Below are positions 24,201-33,063 of a DNA stretch of 43,104 bases, in pieces. The notes under the pieces were generated by a model. That model did no database searches. It worked only from the letters and a program-made list of their open reading frames with translations, and was not told the DNA's origin. Location of the stretch: positions 1 to 43,104 of the IMG/VR virus record IMGVR_UViG_3300037264_001363. One strand, given 5' to 3'. The stretch's first letter is position 1. Each line of letters starts with the position of its first letter. Both the position numbers and the translations under genes were made by a program. Source of the DNA: a virus.

Positions 24201-27200
24201 GAAGACCGATTCCGCTCACGACACGATGGTCTGAAGCTCGGAACCAAGCCGCCGTGCGGAAGATCGACATCTCGCGGGCTGAGAACATCGACGAGGCCGA
24301 GGCGATGCTTGCGGCGGTGCCCGTTCCAGCGAAGGCCGCTGACCTGGACGCCAGAAAGGCCGCCAACAAGGCGAAGCGCGACGCCCTTGCGGCCGAACTC
24401 GCCAAAGAGTTAGGGACGACCCTCAACGTCGGCGCCGACCCGAAGCACATCAAATTGATGGTCGGGATCATGCGGACGTACATCGACGACGGCGTCGTGG
24501 AATTCGAGCGTGCTTGGCGGATGTTCAAGGAGGAGTACGCTGTCCTCGCGGCGAAGACCGAGCGGGCGTTTGAACTGGCGTGGGAGATGCTGCGGGGGGA
24601 AACCCGCACAGTTGACAGCCTCCAGGAAGAGGCGCACACTCCGGACCAGGATGTCCAAGGCAACCGACCCGGTCGTGATCCTGCCTCGGAACTACCCGAG
24701 CGTGGAGGCGTCACCGCTCAGCCCAGTGGAACTGGACGCGAAGGCCCATTGGGAGCAGTTCGTCCCGAGTCGGGTCAAGGCGCTCAGGGCGCAGGGGGGC
24801 GAGCAGGCGTTCGAGACAGCGGTCCGGGCGGCGTGGTGGTACCAGGCGTATCAGACGACGCTCGCGCAGGCACGGAACCCGGCACTGCATTCGATCCAAG
24901 CGGCGGAACCGTTTCGGGAGGAGCTCTGGCCACCTCCGGAGACGCCGCCGACCCAGGCGTCCCCCCTGGCGACTACCAGCTCACCCCAGCCCGCATAGCC
25001 GCGATTATCTCGCGTCCAGCCGGCGTCAGACTCAGGGACAACGTCGCCGCCATCAGGATGGTGAAGACGATTCTTGTTGAGCAGCGCCACCCAACCAGCG
25101 CCGAACAAGAGGCCCTCGCCAAGTATGTGGGCTGGGGCGACAACGCCCTTGCGCAGTTCCTCGCCGATGAGCCCAAATACGACTGGAGTGGGCCGCAGAA
25201 GGCGATCTGGCGCGACCTGCAATCCGTTCTGACCGAGAACGAGCGCGCGAGTCTCATCCGCTCGTCGCCGAATGCCCATTTCACATTTGACCTGTACGCC
25301 CCCATCTGGTCCGCCCTTGAGGCGGCCGGGTTCCATGGCGGCCGCGTGCTCGAGCCGGCGGTCGGGACTGGGCACGCCTTTGGGTTCATGTCGCCAGCCG
25401 TGCGGCAGCAGTCCACGTTGACCGCGGTGGAACTGGATGCGTTCACCGCGCTGATCGCGCAGGCCCTCTATCCGTCAGCGAAGGTGCAGGTCAGCGGGTA
25501 CGAGAAGGCACGGATCCCACGGGGGACGCAGGACCTCGTCATCAGCAATGTCCCGTTCGGGGACTTCGGCGTCGAAGATAACCGGTTCCCGAAGTTCATC
25601 ACGGACCGGATCCATAACTACTTCTTCGCTCGCGCACTGGAGCACGTCCGCCCTGGCGGGTTCGTGGTGTTCGTCACGTCCCGGTACACGATGGACGGGC
25701 CGCAAGGGGCCCGGGTCAGGCAATACCTGATGGAGCGGGCACACTTCGTCGGGGCGGTGCGGCTCCCGAATACCGCGTTCGACAAAACGGCCAAAACGGA
25801 AGTCGTGACCGACCTCATCGTGCTTCAACGGATGGAGGACGGCGAAACCGGTGCCGCGCGGAACGCCAAGGCGTTTATTGAATCACCGAAGGTGGAGGCG
25901 TTCAGCGGCGAGGTGACACAGGGCTGGGGCCGGAATGCCAAGCGCGTACAGCGGAACGTCTACCGTTCCTCCTGGTACACCGACCACCCCGAGCTTCTCT
26001 TGGGCACCGAGAGCCTCGAAGGCACCATGCGGGCTGGCGGGGAGTACACGGTCACGGCGACCACCGCCGATCTGCAGGACGCGATCCGGACGGCGCTCCG
26101 CACGATCCTCCCAGAGGGGGCGTATCGCCCAGCCACGTCACAAGCCACCACAGAGGCCCCCACGTTAGCAGAAGGCCGGTTTACGGTCGGGGAGTACCGG
26201 ATTGGACCACAGGGCCAAATCCTCCGTGTGTCTGACCAGGACGGGGCGCTGGTTGACGCGACGCCGAAGGGAAAGACGGCCGCCGCCAGGATTCGCGGCA
26301 TGGTGGGCATCCGTGACTACCTGCGGGCCGTGGTTGCCGCCATGCGGACCGACCAGTCGGACGCCGAGATCCGGACGGCCCAGAAGCGCCTGTCGAAGGC
26401 GTACAAGGACTTTGTCAGCAAACACGGCATCCTGAACGCACTGGAGAACCGCCGGACGTTCCAAACCGATCCGGACGCGACGAACCTCCTTGGGCTGGAA
26501 CACGTCCACATTGTCGCCACCGAGAAGCTGGTCAAAGGCACGCGCACGATAGCCGGGGAAGTGACCGTCAAGGCGCTCTCCGATATCTTCACGAAGCGGA
26601 CGATTCACGCCGTCGCCGAGATCGACCGCGCCGAGACCCCTCGGGACGCGCTCCTGGCGTCCTTGAGTTCTCGGGCCGTGATTGACTGGGACTACATCGC
26701 GCGCATCAGCGGGCAGACAGCCGAGGCACAACAGACCGCGCTGCTCGCCGAGGGGCTCGTGTTCGAGCAGCCTGATGGGACGTGGGCGCTCAGGGACGAG
26801 TACCTGAGCGGCGATGTCAAAACCAAGCTCGCCGACGCGGAGGCGGCTGATCCAGCGACGTTCGCGCGCAACGTGGAGGCGCTCCGTGCCGTCCAGCCCA
26901 CCGAGAAGACGGTCGCCGACACGCAGATTGCCTTCGGGGCGCATTGGGTGCCGCAGGACGTCCGAGAGGCGTTCGTCGCGGAGCAACTCGGGCTCGACGC
27001 CGACGACGTCACGATCCGGCACGACCAGACGCTGACCTACTCCCGCTGGACGCTGAACTACAGGGGCCAGTCGCAGGGGCGAGCCCAAGCGCATCCGCTC
27101 GCCGTGCCGTATGGGCCTGACCACGGCGGGCAGAAGCCCTACGTCTACACGTTTACGGAACTCGTCGATGATGCGCTCAACCTCCGGCTTCCCGATCTGA

Positions 27201-30200
27201 AGTGGACGGAGGGCAGCGGTGACAAAAAGCACACCGTGCGCGATCCGCGTGGCACAGAAGCGGCGCGGGCGAACCTCGATGAACTGGATCGCCAGTGGCA
27301 GACGTGGGTCTACAGCAACGCGGCGCGCACCGATCGCTTGCTGACGATCTATAACGAGCGGATGAACCGGACCGTCCCGCGGGTGTTCGACGGATCGCAC
27401 TTGGCTAACGTCACGGCGTGGAATCCAGAGACGAAGACCGGGACGCGGACGCGCGCCTTGCCTGGTCTCGCCCTGCCGTTCCCGCTCCACCCGCACCAGC
27501 TCCGCGGGATCTGGCGGGCGATCGTGTCGGGCAATACCCTCCTGGCGCACGACGTTGGGGCCGGGAAGACCTTCGAGATGATCGTGATCGCGATGGAGAT
27601 GCGGCGGCTGGGGCGAGCCAGAAAGCCGATGATCACGGTGCCGACGTATCTCCTCGGACAGTGGCGCGAGGACATCGTCAAGGCGTATCCGCAGGCGAAG
27701 ATTCTGGCGTTCACGGAAGAGGATCTCGGGGCGGAGAAACGCCAAGCCGCGATGGCACGGATTGCGTTCGGCGACTGGGACATCGTGCTCGTGCCGCACT
27801 CGTCGTTTCAACTCCTCTCGGTGTCCGATGCGCGCATGGCGTCCATGCTCCAACAGATTCTGGACGAGATCGTCGCGGCGGAGGCAGAGGCCATCGACCG
27901 AGACGGGGCGGATCACCCCTCCGTCAAGCAACTGGCCCGACGCCGCAGGCAAATCGAGGACAAGCTCAACGAGAAGCTCGACAAGATCAAGAAGGCGGGC
28001 TCATCGAAGAATCTCACGTGGGAGGACCTCGGCGTCGATGCGCTGATCGTCGACGAAGCCCAGAGCTTCAAGAACCTGTACTTCCACACCAACATCAACG
28101 GCCTGCGTGGGCTCTCGAACTCGGAGGCGGATAAGTCGCTCGACCTGTACGTCAAGGTCCAGGACATCAACGAAGCGAGCCACTACCGGAACCTGATCTT
28201 CGCCACGGCGACGCCCGTCATGAACTCGCTCGCCGAGGCGTTCACGATGCAGCGGTATCTCCAGCCTCAGCGGCTCAGGGATGCGGGCCTGCATCACTTC
28301 GACAACTGGTATGCAGCCTTCGCGAAAGTGGCCAGCGCCCCTGAGCAACTGCCGGACGGCAGCTATCGCGAGGTGCGGCGCCTCCAGGACTTTAAGAACC
28401 TCAAGACGCTCCACCAGATGTTCGCCGAGGTGATGGACTACGTGTCGATGGCTGACATGCCGTACCTCAAGCTCCCGACGCTCGAAGGCGGCAAAGTCAC
28501 GGTAATCAACACCGACCCGCATCCGGCGTACGACATCATCAAGAACTGGTTCACGCGCCGGCTGGATGAACTGCGGAAGAACCGGCCCTGGTACAACTAC
28601 CGGACGAAGGTCTACAACGCCCCGACCCGGATTCACCCGATCAGCGGGCAGGTCATTGCAGGACAGAAGGGGCCAGCCAAGGACAATATCCTGACGGTGA
28701 TGAAGGATGCGGCCTTCGCGGCGGTCGATCCACGGCTCGTGCTCGGCCGCTACGTGGAGGACGTCAAGGGGTCACGGGTGCAGACCGCAGCGAGGGAGAT
28801 GGCGGCGTGGTATCGGAAGGAGCGCGGCAAGAAGGGCGTCACCCTGGTCTTCATGGACGTGGGGACGCCACAGAGTCCTTCGCCGCTAGAGTTTCTCGGG
28901 ACGGTCGCCAGCTCGGCTGAGGGCCTCGAGGAAGCCGGGCTCGACGATGTGCCGTTCGACGAAGAAGCGGACGGGCCAGACGTCGAGGATACCGCGGCGG
29001 CCTTCAACCTCTACGACGCGCTGAAGCAGGCCCTGATCGAGCGGGGCGTCCCGTCGCGCGAGATTGCGTATGTCCACCAAGCGAGGAACGCGGCGGAACG
29101 GCTGGCGCTGTTTCAAGCAGCGCGCGCCGGAGAGATCCGGTTCGTGTTCGCCTCGACCGACATCGGCGGCGTCGGGATGAGCATTCAGGAGCGCCTTGGG
29201 CACATGGTGGAGATCGATGTCCCGCGCCACCGCCGCCCTGGCGACGTGCGGCAGCGGTTCGGGCGCATCATCCGGCAGGGCAACACCTACGACACCGTGC
29301 GGATTACGCGGTTCGTCACCAAGGGCACCAGTGACGAATGGAGCTACGGCCTGATCGCCAAGAAGGCGACCGGGATCGACCAGTTCATGCGTGGCGAGGC
29401 GGATACCTTCAGCGACGAGGACCCGCTCAACCGGTCGATCGAGGAAGCGCAGATCCTGGCGACCGGCGATCCGCGCGGGATCGACCTCATCAAGCTCCGG
29501 AACGAGGCGCAGCGGCTGGAGTCGCAGGCGATTGCGCAGAAGCGCAGCCTTGCGAGGGCGACGGGGGCGCAGCAGGAAGCGACGGCCGCCATCGCGACGT
29601 ACACCGAGCGGCTCCAAAGGTTTACGGAGTGGATGGCGAAGCACTGGGTGTCGCTGAAGGCAGACCGGTTCGTGATGACGGTCGACGGGACGGCGATCAC
29701 GGACCGGAAGGCGGCCAATACGGCGCTCCTCGCGCACGGGCCGGCCGTGCTACAGGCGCGCAACCTCCAGACGCCGGTCGTGCTCGGGAAACTCGGGCCG
29801 TTCCCGCTGACGGCGCTGTACTCGGAGGACTCGTATGGGCGCGGCTCGGTGTACTACGCCTTCGATGCCCAGAGCACAGACATGGGCACGATTGGCGTGA
29901 TCGTCGACAAGCCGCCCGCTGGGGAGACATTCGGTGAGGGGTCGAACGTCGTGCAGTCGCTCGTGAGCCGGTACGAGAATATCTCCAACAAGGCGGCCGA
30001 CCTTCAGGCGTCTCTCACGCACTGGACGAAGGAACTGGCGACCGCCGAGCAGGCCATCCGCCAAGCCGGCGAGAGCGACATCGTGCGTCGGTGGCAGGCC
30101 GCGAAGCAGAAGGCCGAGGCGTTGGGGGCCACGCTGGCCGCGGAGAGTGCCGCGCAGGCCGCCACCAGAGACGAGGCCGCCAAGGCGCCGAAGGCCGTCG

Positions 30201-32917
30201 CGGCGCTGGACAGTATCGAGGACGCGGCGAAGGCGCGTATCGCGGAACGCGGCACCTTCCGCGGCGGCCGTGTGGGCGCCGGGATCCCTGTCGATGACCT
30301 CGCGGACTTGGTGATTATCGGCGCCGCCAAGATCGCGAAGGGCACCATCCAGTTCGCGCAATGGTCAGCAGAGATGGTGCGCGAGTTCGGCGAGGCGGTC
30401 CGGCCGCACCTCCAGACCATCTTTGACCAAGCGAAGCTGCGGGCGGCGGCATTCGGGCCGCGGCCGTTCTACCAGGACTCCGGGCGCGCTGTGCCGCCGG
30501 CGAAGCCAATCCCGGATGCGCGCATTCTGGAGTTCCCGTCCATTCAGAAGATGCCGGAGGCGATCCGGCTGGATGTCCAGCACCTCCTCGAGGAGTTCGG
30601 CGGCTTCGAGGGGCAGCGCAGAGGCGTGCAGTCATGGGCGAGAACCGAGGAACTGGCGAAGGATGTCTGGCTCCCGCTGGAGACGTTGAAGCCTGGGACG
30701 ACGGCGAACGCGGCGGAGTTGAAGCAGTACCAGAATGCCATCGCCGCGGCCTTGTCGGCCCGCAAGCCGCTCCTTCAGAAACTCGCGGACAAGACGGCGA
30801 CCGATTGGGACAAGGCGCAGGTCGTGTACTTGACCAACGTGGCGACGGTGTTGACGGGCAGTTACCGAGGGCTCAAGGCCGAAACCGGGCGGGCCATGAA
30901 CATCCTGAAGACCCAGGGCCGTATCCTCGACTTGCGCGAGTCGAAGTTTTTAGAGCGGATGCTTGAGGCCACAGGGTTCAACGGGGATCTGGCCCAGATT
31001 GCCGCCGACGACTTGAAGGCCGCTGGGGACCCCTTGAAGCAGTTGCAGCTCCTCCGGCAGCGGACGCGCGGGACATGGTTCGACTACGTGCAGGCGTACT
31101 ACTACGGGAATATCCTCTCCGGGATCAAGACGCAGGAGCGCAACACCATCGGGAACAGTTTCAACGCCCTCGCGAATCTCGTCGTGCCACTCGGGGCTAT
31201 CCCGGCTGATCTGTATCGCGTGGCGAGGCATGGGGGCGAGCGGTCGATCTACGCCAGCGAACTCCCCCACGCCATTGCGGGCACGTTCGTGGGCGTCGAC
31301 GTGGGTGTGCGGAATGCGTGGTTCGTCTTCACGCAAGGGTTCAGGCGCTCAGCCGTGACGGCGGCGGAGGAGACGGGGAAGTTCGACACGCCGCGGTTCG
31401 AGATGCCTGGCGGGCTCAAGAATCCCTGGAACATCCCTGGGCGTGGGCTCGAAGCGATGGATGAGTTCTTCGGCGGCATCGCCTACCACCAGGAACTCCA
31501 CGCAGGCGCGTTCGCCCAGGCTCGGCAGGAAGGGCTGAGGGACAAGGCCAGCATCGCTGACCGGATGGCCACGCTGTTCGCGGCGACGGACCGGAACACG
31601 CGGGATGGGCAGATTGCGGAGGCGTTGATCGCACGGGCGGCGCAGTACAAGGCGCACGCGACCTTTAACGAGGCGCCAGGCGAGATCACTAAGGGGTTCC
31701 TGTGGTTCAAAGATCAGGAACGATCGGTCCCGGTGCGCGCCGCCTCGACGATTCTGGCCCCCTTCATGCGCATCACAGGGGCCATCACGCGCCAAGGGTT
31801 CGAGTGGTCTCCGGCGGGCTTCGCGATGCGTGGCGCGCGGTCATCCGACCCGCGGGTGCAAGCCCAAGCGCGCGGCCGGGCGATCCTTGGGAGCCTCCTC
31901 ATGGCGCCGATCATCTGGGCCGCGGCGAAGGGCTTGTTGACAGGAGCGCCGCCTGATGACGAAGGCGAACGCGAAGAGTTCTACGCGCAAGGGAAGATCG
32001 GCAACGCGGTAAAACTCGTCCTCCCGTGGGGCGAGTACTGGGTGAGGTACGTCCTCTTCCAGCCGTATTCGATCATGCTGTCAGCATGGGCCAACGCATG
32101 GAAGGCTTGGGAGGAGTCAGCGCAGGACGACGCCGCGGCGCAACATGCCCTTCTGGCTGGACTGGCCGGCGCGGGACGGTCTCTGCTCGATCAGTCCTTC
32201 CTCTCTGGGTTGGAGTCGTTCCAAGCGGCCCTGGACGACCCGAGAGCGGCGTGGCGGTGGGGCAGCCTCTTCGTGCAAGGGCTGGTGCCGCTGAGCGGGC
32301 TCGCGCGCAACATCACCCAGGCGGTCGATCCGTATCAGCGGGCCCCTGTCGGGGTCCGCGAGAGCGTCATGGCCATCACGCCTGGGCTGTCGTCACGGGT
32401 GCCGGTTAGGCGGGATCGGTTCGGTGAGCCCGTGGTGCCACGGCCTGGCGGGGCTCTCCAGCGTGGCTTCGCGGTGCCAGAGGTGTCCAAGGCCGTGGAA
32501 GACCGCGTGACGGAGACGTTGGCGCGGCTCCGAGTGCGCCCGGGGCGTCCCAACACCAGCCTCACGATTCGCGGAGAGACGGTGCGCCTGACGCGGCCAC
32601 AGCAGGACGCCCTCATCGAGGCGGTCGGGCGTGAAGCGAAAGTCGCGCTGGAGCGGACGATTGCGCGGGAGCAGACGGAGGAACGACGCGCGTTCGCGGA
32701 CGTGGCCGATGAGATACAAGTCGAACGACTCCAAGGGGCACGTGAGCGGGCCAGTCGCTCTGTCCGGGCTCGCGCAACACGGGCCATGCTTCGAGGGACA
32801 CCCTTCACTGCAGAACATCTCATATCGGACGACGTCCGCGCGCAGCAGGAGCGGGATCAGCGTACCCTGCTCCGCGGGTTGCGAGAGAGGCCAGTGAGTC
32901 GTGCTGTGGGTCAGTGA
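21203..32917 (+). CDS. Giant polyvalent protein: adenine-methylase-like, SNF2 helicase and LPD domains
   Basis: 3904 residues, one uninterrupted frame. Residues 9-61: four RFxAADIA-type motifs. About 90-390: Ala-rich, partly hydrophobic. About 836-880: a polyvalent-protein domain (GLKKAGYRWAKTNKVWYRR). About 1259-1548: N6-methylase-like domain with LEPAVGTGHAFGF (about 1383) and NVPFG (about 1450). About 2095-2694: SNF2-type helicase with DVGAGKT (about 2119), DEAQ (2284-2287), FATATPVMNS (2333) and QRFGRIIRQGN (2684). About 3016-3060 and 3113-3735: further LPD regions, the last resembling LPD38. Such proteins (DarB-like in phage P1; polyvalent proteins) enter with DNA and counter host defence. 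Cargo role here is inferred from its place after ejection genes. Confidence 0.85.
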   Translation: MPQSARRPRFTAADIAPPPRPRFSAADIADPEPDAVARAPAAARFRAADIAPLRFSRRDLAPAVATPPPAFATAGMLRPSTAQDTIIEGPGPRTRGQTIRAAGDGVPLDGRLPQLARAVARGVAGIPEFAAEGAVAAARIIPPSMPGVATPGAAVKALIPLAQAVSRGARAVRESAALAPTPAAQAIAQRDPIDDVAVLTEPDWWIENAGEGLGSQLAFFLPAAAIQKLTQAPAALAKGASLVARAKRLVVASRGVAAGAAFEAFVEAGGQHRDALDKGVDADRAAELAASAFAQQFGLLMASAVPGYVLPASKRLATRLTAGAVGEATQESGQTVIGNRLAREYDPSRPWSQGVATAGIVAGPLGAAGAVGLRQQAPPPTPIEAQREPGRRGAYSLDDIQETPAAVASPAPETVPLPSSAETPAGRPAAAGDVVDLTPPKAKRETEKDATSQAYLAHPLKYNPLDLYNKATFNEPMTDDEQQWYSSLQVSRQEDKEKWEREWGAKHDAMREKEGLPPRVIPAQKPAAEMSDDDLTAKPSLGVRIEGITDIQAVDSWEAAGQMIDALRDRLESEGAGGASQFPDISIVDARTGKTIGRGSYNGRLWDAETGVEIERNDGRGYGKAPAIEAAPPSRAAEMSDEEITAAIMARLEQEAAPIQTQPQESPAGFQAPVRQSGADLGRAAFAKGQKRIAPRGVIANGHAEAWYQGWDEANVGAPVPGWTAEENAARPSAQATQSRDAMLAQLAPFGESISFMLDRADVDLAELARRPKEADALLEQLAAYDTAWRGMESGSPAEAVQGVHIEKYIRALAARLREPIQVGAGRTTAAAEGPQITYNSRLQSVEIAFPSKPAADVLAGLKKAGYRWAKTNKVWYRRQGSLPEAQAVAEARGIVGIGPTMIPGMTEVAVSPDVRVRQEMEARTTEELTAIAYGTDKRATTREQRIALEVRNDRLPDAPKPDKARLIPTRTEGGGVRYVTEPVQAPPSKEEFTTGQQTRRPIPLTTRWSEARNQAAVRKIDISRAENIDEAEAMLAAVPVPAKAADLDARKAANKAKRDALAAELAKELGTTLNVGADPKHIKLMVGIMRTYIDDGVVEFERAWRMFKEEYAVLAAKTERAFELAWEMLRGETRTVDSLQEEAHTPDQDVQGNRPGRDPASELPERGGVTAQPSGTGREGPLGAVRPESGQGAQGAGGRAGVRDSGPGGVVVPGVSDDARAGTEPGTAFDPSGGTVSGGALATSGDAADPGVPPGDYQLTPARIAAIISRPAGVRLRDNVAAIRMVKTILVEQRHPTSAEQEALAKYVGWGDNALAQFLADEPKYDWSGPQKAIWRDLQSVLTENERASLIRSSPNAHFTFDLYAPIWSALEAAGFHGGRVLEPAVGTGHAFGFMSPAVRQQSTLTAVELDAFTALIAQALYPSAKVQVSGYEKARIPRGTQDLVISNVPFGDFGVEDNRFPKFITDRIHNYFFARALEHVRPGGFVVFVTSRYTMDGPQGARVRQYLMERAHFVGAVRLPNTAFDKTAKTEVVTDLIVLQRMEDGETGAARNAKAFIESPKVEAFSGEVTQGWGRNAKRVQRNVYRSSWYTDHPELLLGTESLEGTMRAGGEYTVTATTADLQDAIRTALRTILPEGAYRPATSQATTEAPTLAEGRFTVGEYRIGPQGQILRVSDQDGALVDATPKGKTAAARIRGMVGIRDYLRAVVAAMRTDQSDAEIRTAQKRLSKAYKDFVSKHGILNALENRRTFQTDPDATNLLGLEHVHIVATEKLVKGTRTIAGEVTVKALSDIFTKRTIHAVAEIDRAETPRDALLASLSSRAVIDWDYIARISGQTAEAQQTALLAEGLVFEQPDGTWALRDEYLSGDVKTKLADAEAADPATFARNVEALRAVQPTEKTVADTQIAFGAHWVPQDVREAFVAEQLGLDADDVTIRHDQTLTYSRWTLNYRGQSQGRAQAHPLAVPYGPDHGGQKPYVYTFTELVDDALNLRLPDLKWTEGSGDKKHTVRDPRGTEAARANLDELDRQWQTWVYSNAARTDRLLTIYNERMNRTVPRVFDGSHLANVTAWNPETKTGTRTRALPGLALPFPLHPHQLRGIWRAIVSGNTLLAHDVGAGKTFEMIVIAMEMRRLGRARKPMITVPTYLLGQWREDIVKAYPQAKILAFTEEDLGAEKRQAAMARIAFGDWDIVLVPHSSFQLLSVSDARMASMLQQILDEIVAAEAEAIDRDGADHPSVKQLARRRRQIEDKLNEKLDKIKKAGSSKNLTWEDLGVDALIVDEAQSFKNLYFHTNINGLRGLSNSEADKSLDLYVKVQDINEASHYRNLIFATATPVMNSLAEAFTMQRYLQPQRLRDAGLHHFDNWYAAFAKVASAPEQLPDGSYREVRRLQDFKNLKTLHQMFAEVMDYVSMADMPYLKLPTLEGGKVTVINTDPHPAYDIIKNWFTRRLDELRKNRPWYNYRTKVYNAPTRIHPISGQVIAGQKGPAKDNILTVMKDAAFAAVDPRLVLGRYVEDVKGSRVQTAAREMAAWYRKERGKKGVTLVFMDVGTPQSPSPLEFLGTVASSAEGLEEAGLDDVPFDEEADGPDVEDTAAAFNLYDALKQALIERGVPSREIAYVHQARNAAERLALFQAARAGEIRFVFASTDIGGVGMSIQERLGHMVEIDVPRHRRPGDVRQRFGRIIRQGNTYDTVRITRFVTKGTSDEWSYGLIAKKATGIDQFMRGEADTFSDEDPLNRSIEEAQILATGDPRGIDLIKLRNEAQRLESQAIAQKRSLARATGAQQEATAAIATYTERLQRFTEWMAKHWVSLKADRFVMTVDGTAITDRKAANTALLAHGPAVLQARNLQTPVVLGKLGPFPLTALYSEDSYGRGSVYYAFDAQSTDMGTIGVIVDKPPAGETFGEGSNVVQSLVSRYENISNKAADLQASLTHWTKELATAEQAIRQAGESDIVRRWQAAKQKAEALGATLAAESAAQAATRDEAAKAPKAVAALDSIEDAAKARIAERGTFRGGRVGAGIPVDDLADLVIIGAAKIAKGTIQFAQWSAEMVREFGEAVRPHLQTIFDQAKLRAAAFGPRPFYQDSGRAVPPAKPIPDARILEFPSIQKMPEAIRLDVQHLLEEFGGFEGQRRGVQSWARTEELAKDVWLPLETLKPGTTANAAELKQYQNAIAAALSARKPLLQKLADKTATDWDKAQVVYLTNVATVLTGSYRGLKAETGRAMNILKTQGRILDLRESKFLERMLEATGFNGDLAQIAADDLKAAGDPLKQLQLLRQRTRGTWFDYVQAYYYGNILSGIKTQERNTIGNSFNALANLVVPLGAIPADLYRVARHGGERSIYASELPHAIAGTFVGVDVGVRNAWFVFTQGFRRSAVTAAEETGKFDTPRFEMPGGLKNPWNIPGRGLEAMDEFFGGIAYHQELHAGAFAQARQEGLRDKASIADRMATLFAATDRNTRDGQIAEALIARAAQYKAHATFNEAPGEITKGFLWFKDQERSVPVRAASTILAPFMRITGAITRQGFEWSPAGFAMRGARSSDPRVQAQARGRAILGSLLMAPIIWAAAKGLLTGAPPDDEGEREEFYAQGKIGNAVKLVLPWGEYWVRYVLFQPYSIMLSAWANAWKAWEESAQDDAAAQHALLAGLAGAGRSLLDQSFLSGLESFQAALDDPRAAWRWGSLFVQGLVPLSGLARNITQAVDPYQRAPVGVRESVMAITPGLSSRVPVRRDRFGEPVVPRPGGALQRGFAVPEVSKAVEDRVTETLARLRVRPGRPNTSLTIRGETVRLTRPQQDALIEAVGREAKVALERTIAREQTEERRAFADVADEIQVERLQGARERASRSVRARATRAMLRGTPFTAEHLISDDVRAQQERDQRTLLRGLRERPVSRAVGQ

Positions 32918-33053
32918 GGGCTTGGGGCGGCTCCTATGGGCCTCCGAGACGCCATGGCTCGTGTTCGCTGGCGCGATGATGGCGACGGTGAGCCACGGCC
33001 TAGCGGTCGGGCTGCTCGCCCGGTGGATTCTCAGGCGGTTTGTGGCAGAATAG
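32901..33053 (+). CDS. Small membrane protein (50 aa)
   Basis: GTG at 32901 overlaps the end of the giant gene in another frame; GAGAGAGG lies about 10 nt upstream. The protein has one clear transmembrane helix (WLVFAGAMMATVSHGLAVG) and a basic C-end (ARWILRRFVAE). It ends 10 nt before the fibre ATG. Possibly an ejection or membrane accessory; no family. Confidence 0.45.
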   Translation: MLWVSEGLGRLLWASETPWLVFAGAMMATVSHGLAVGLLARWILRRFVAE

Positions 33054-33063
33054 GGACACTCCG

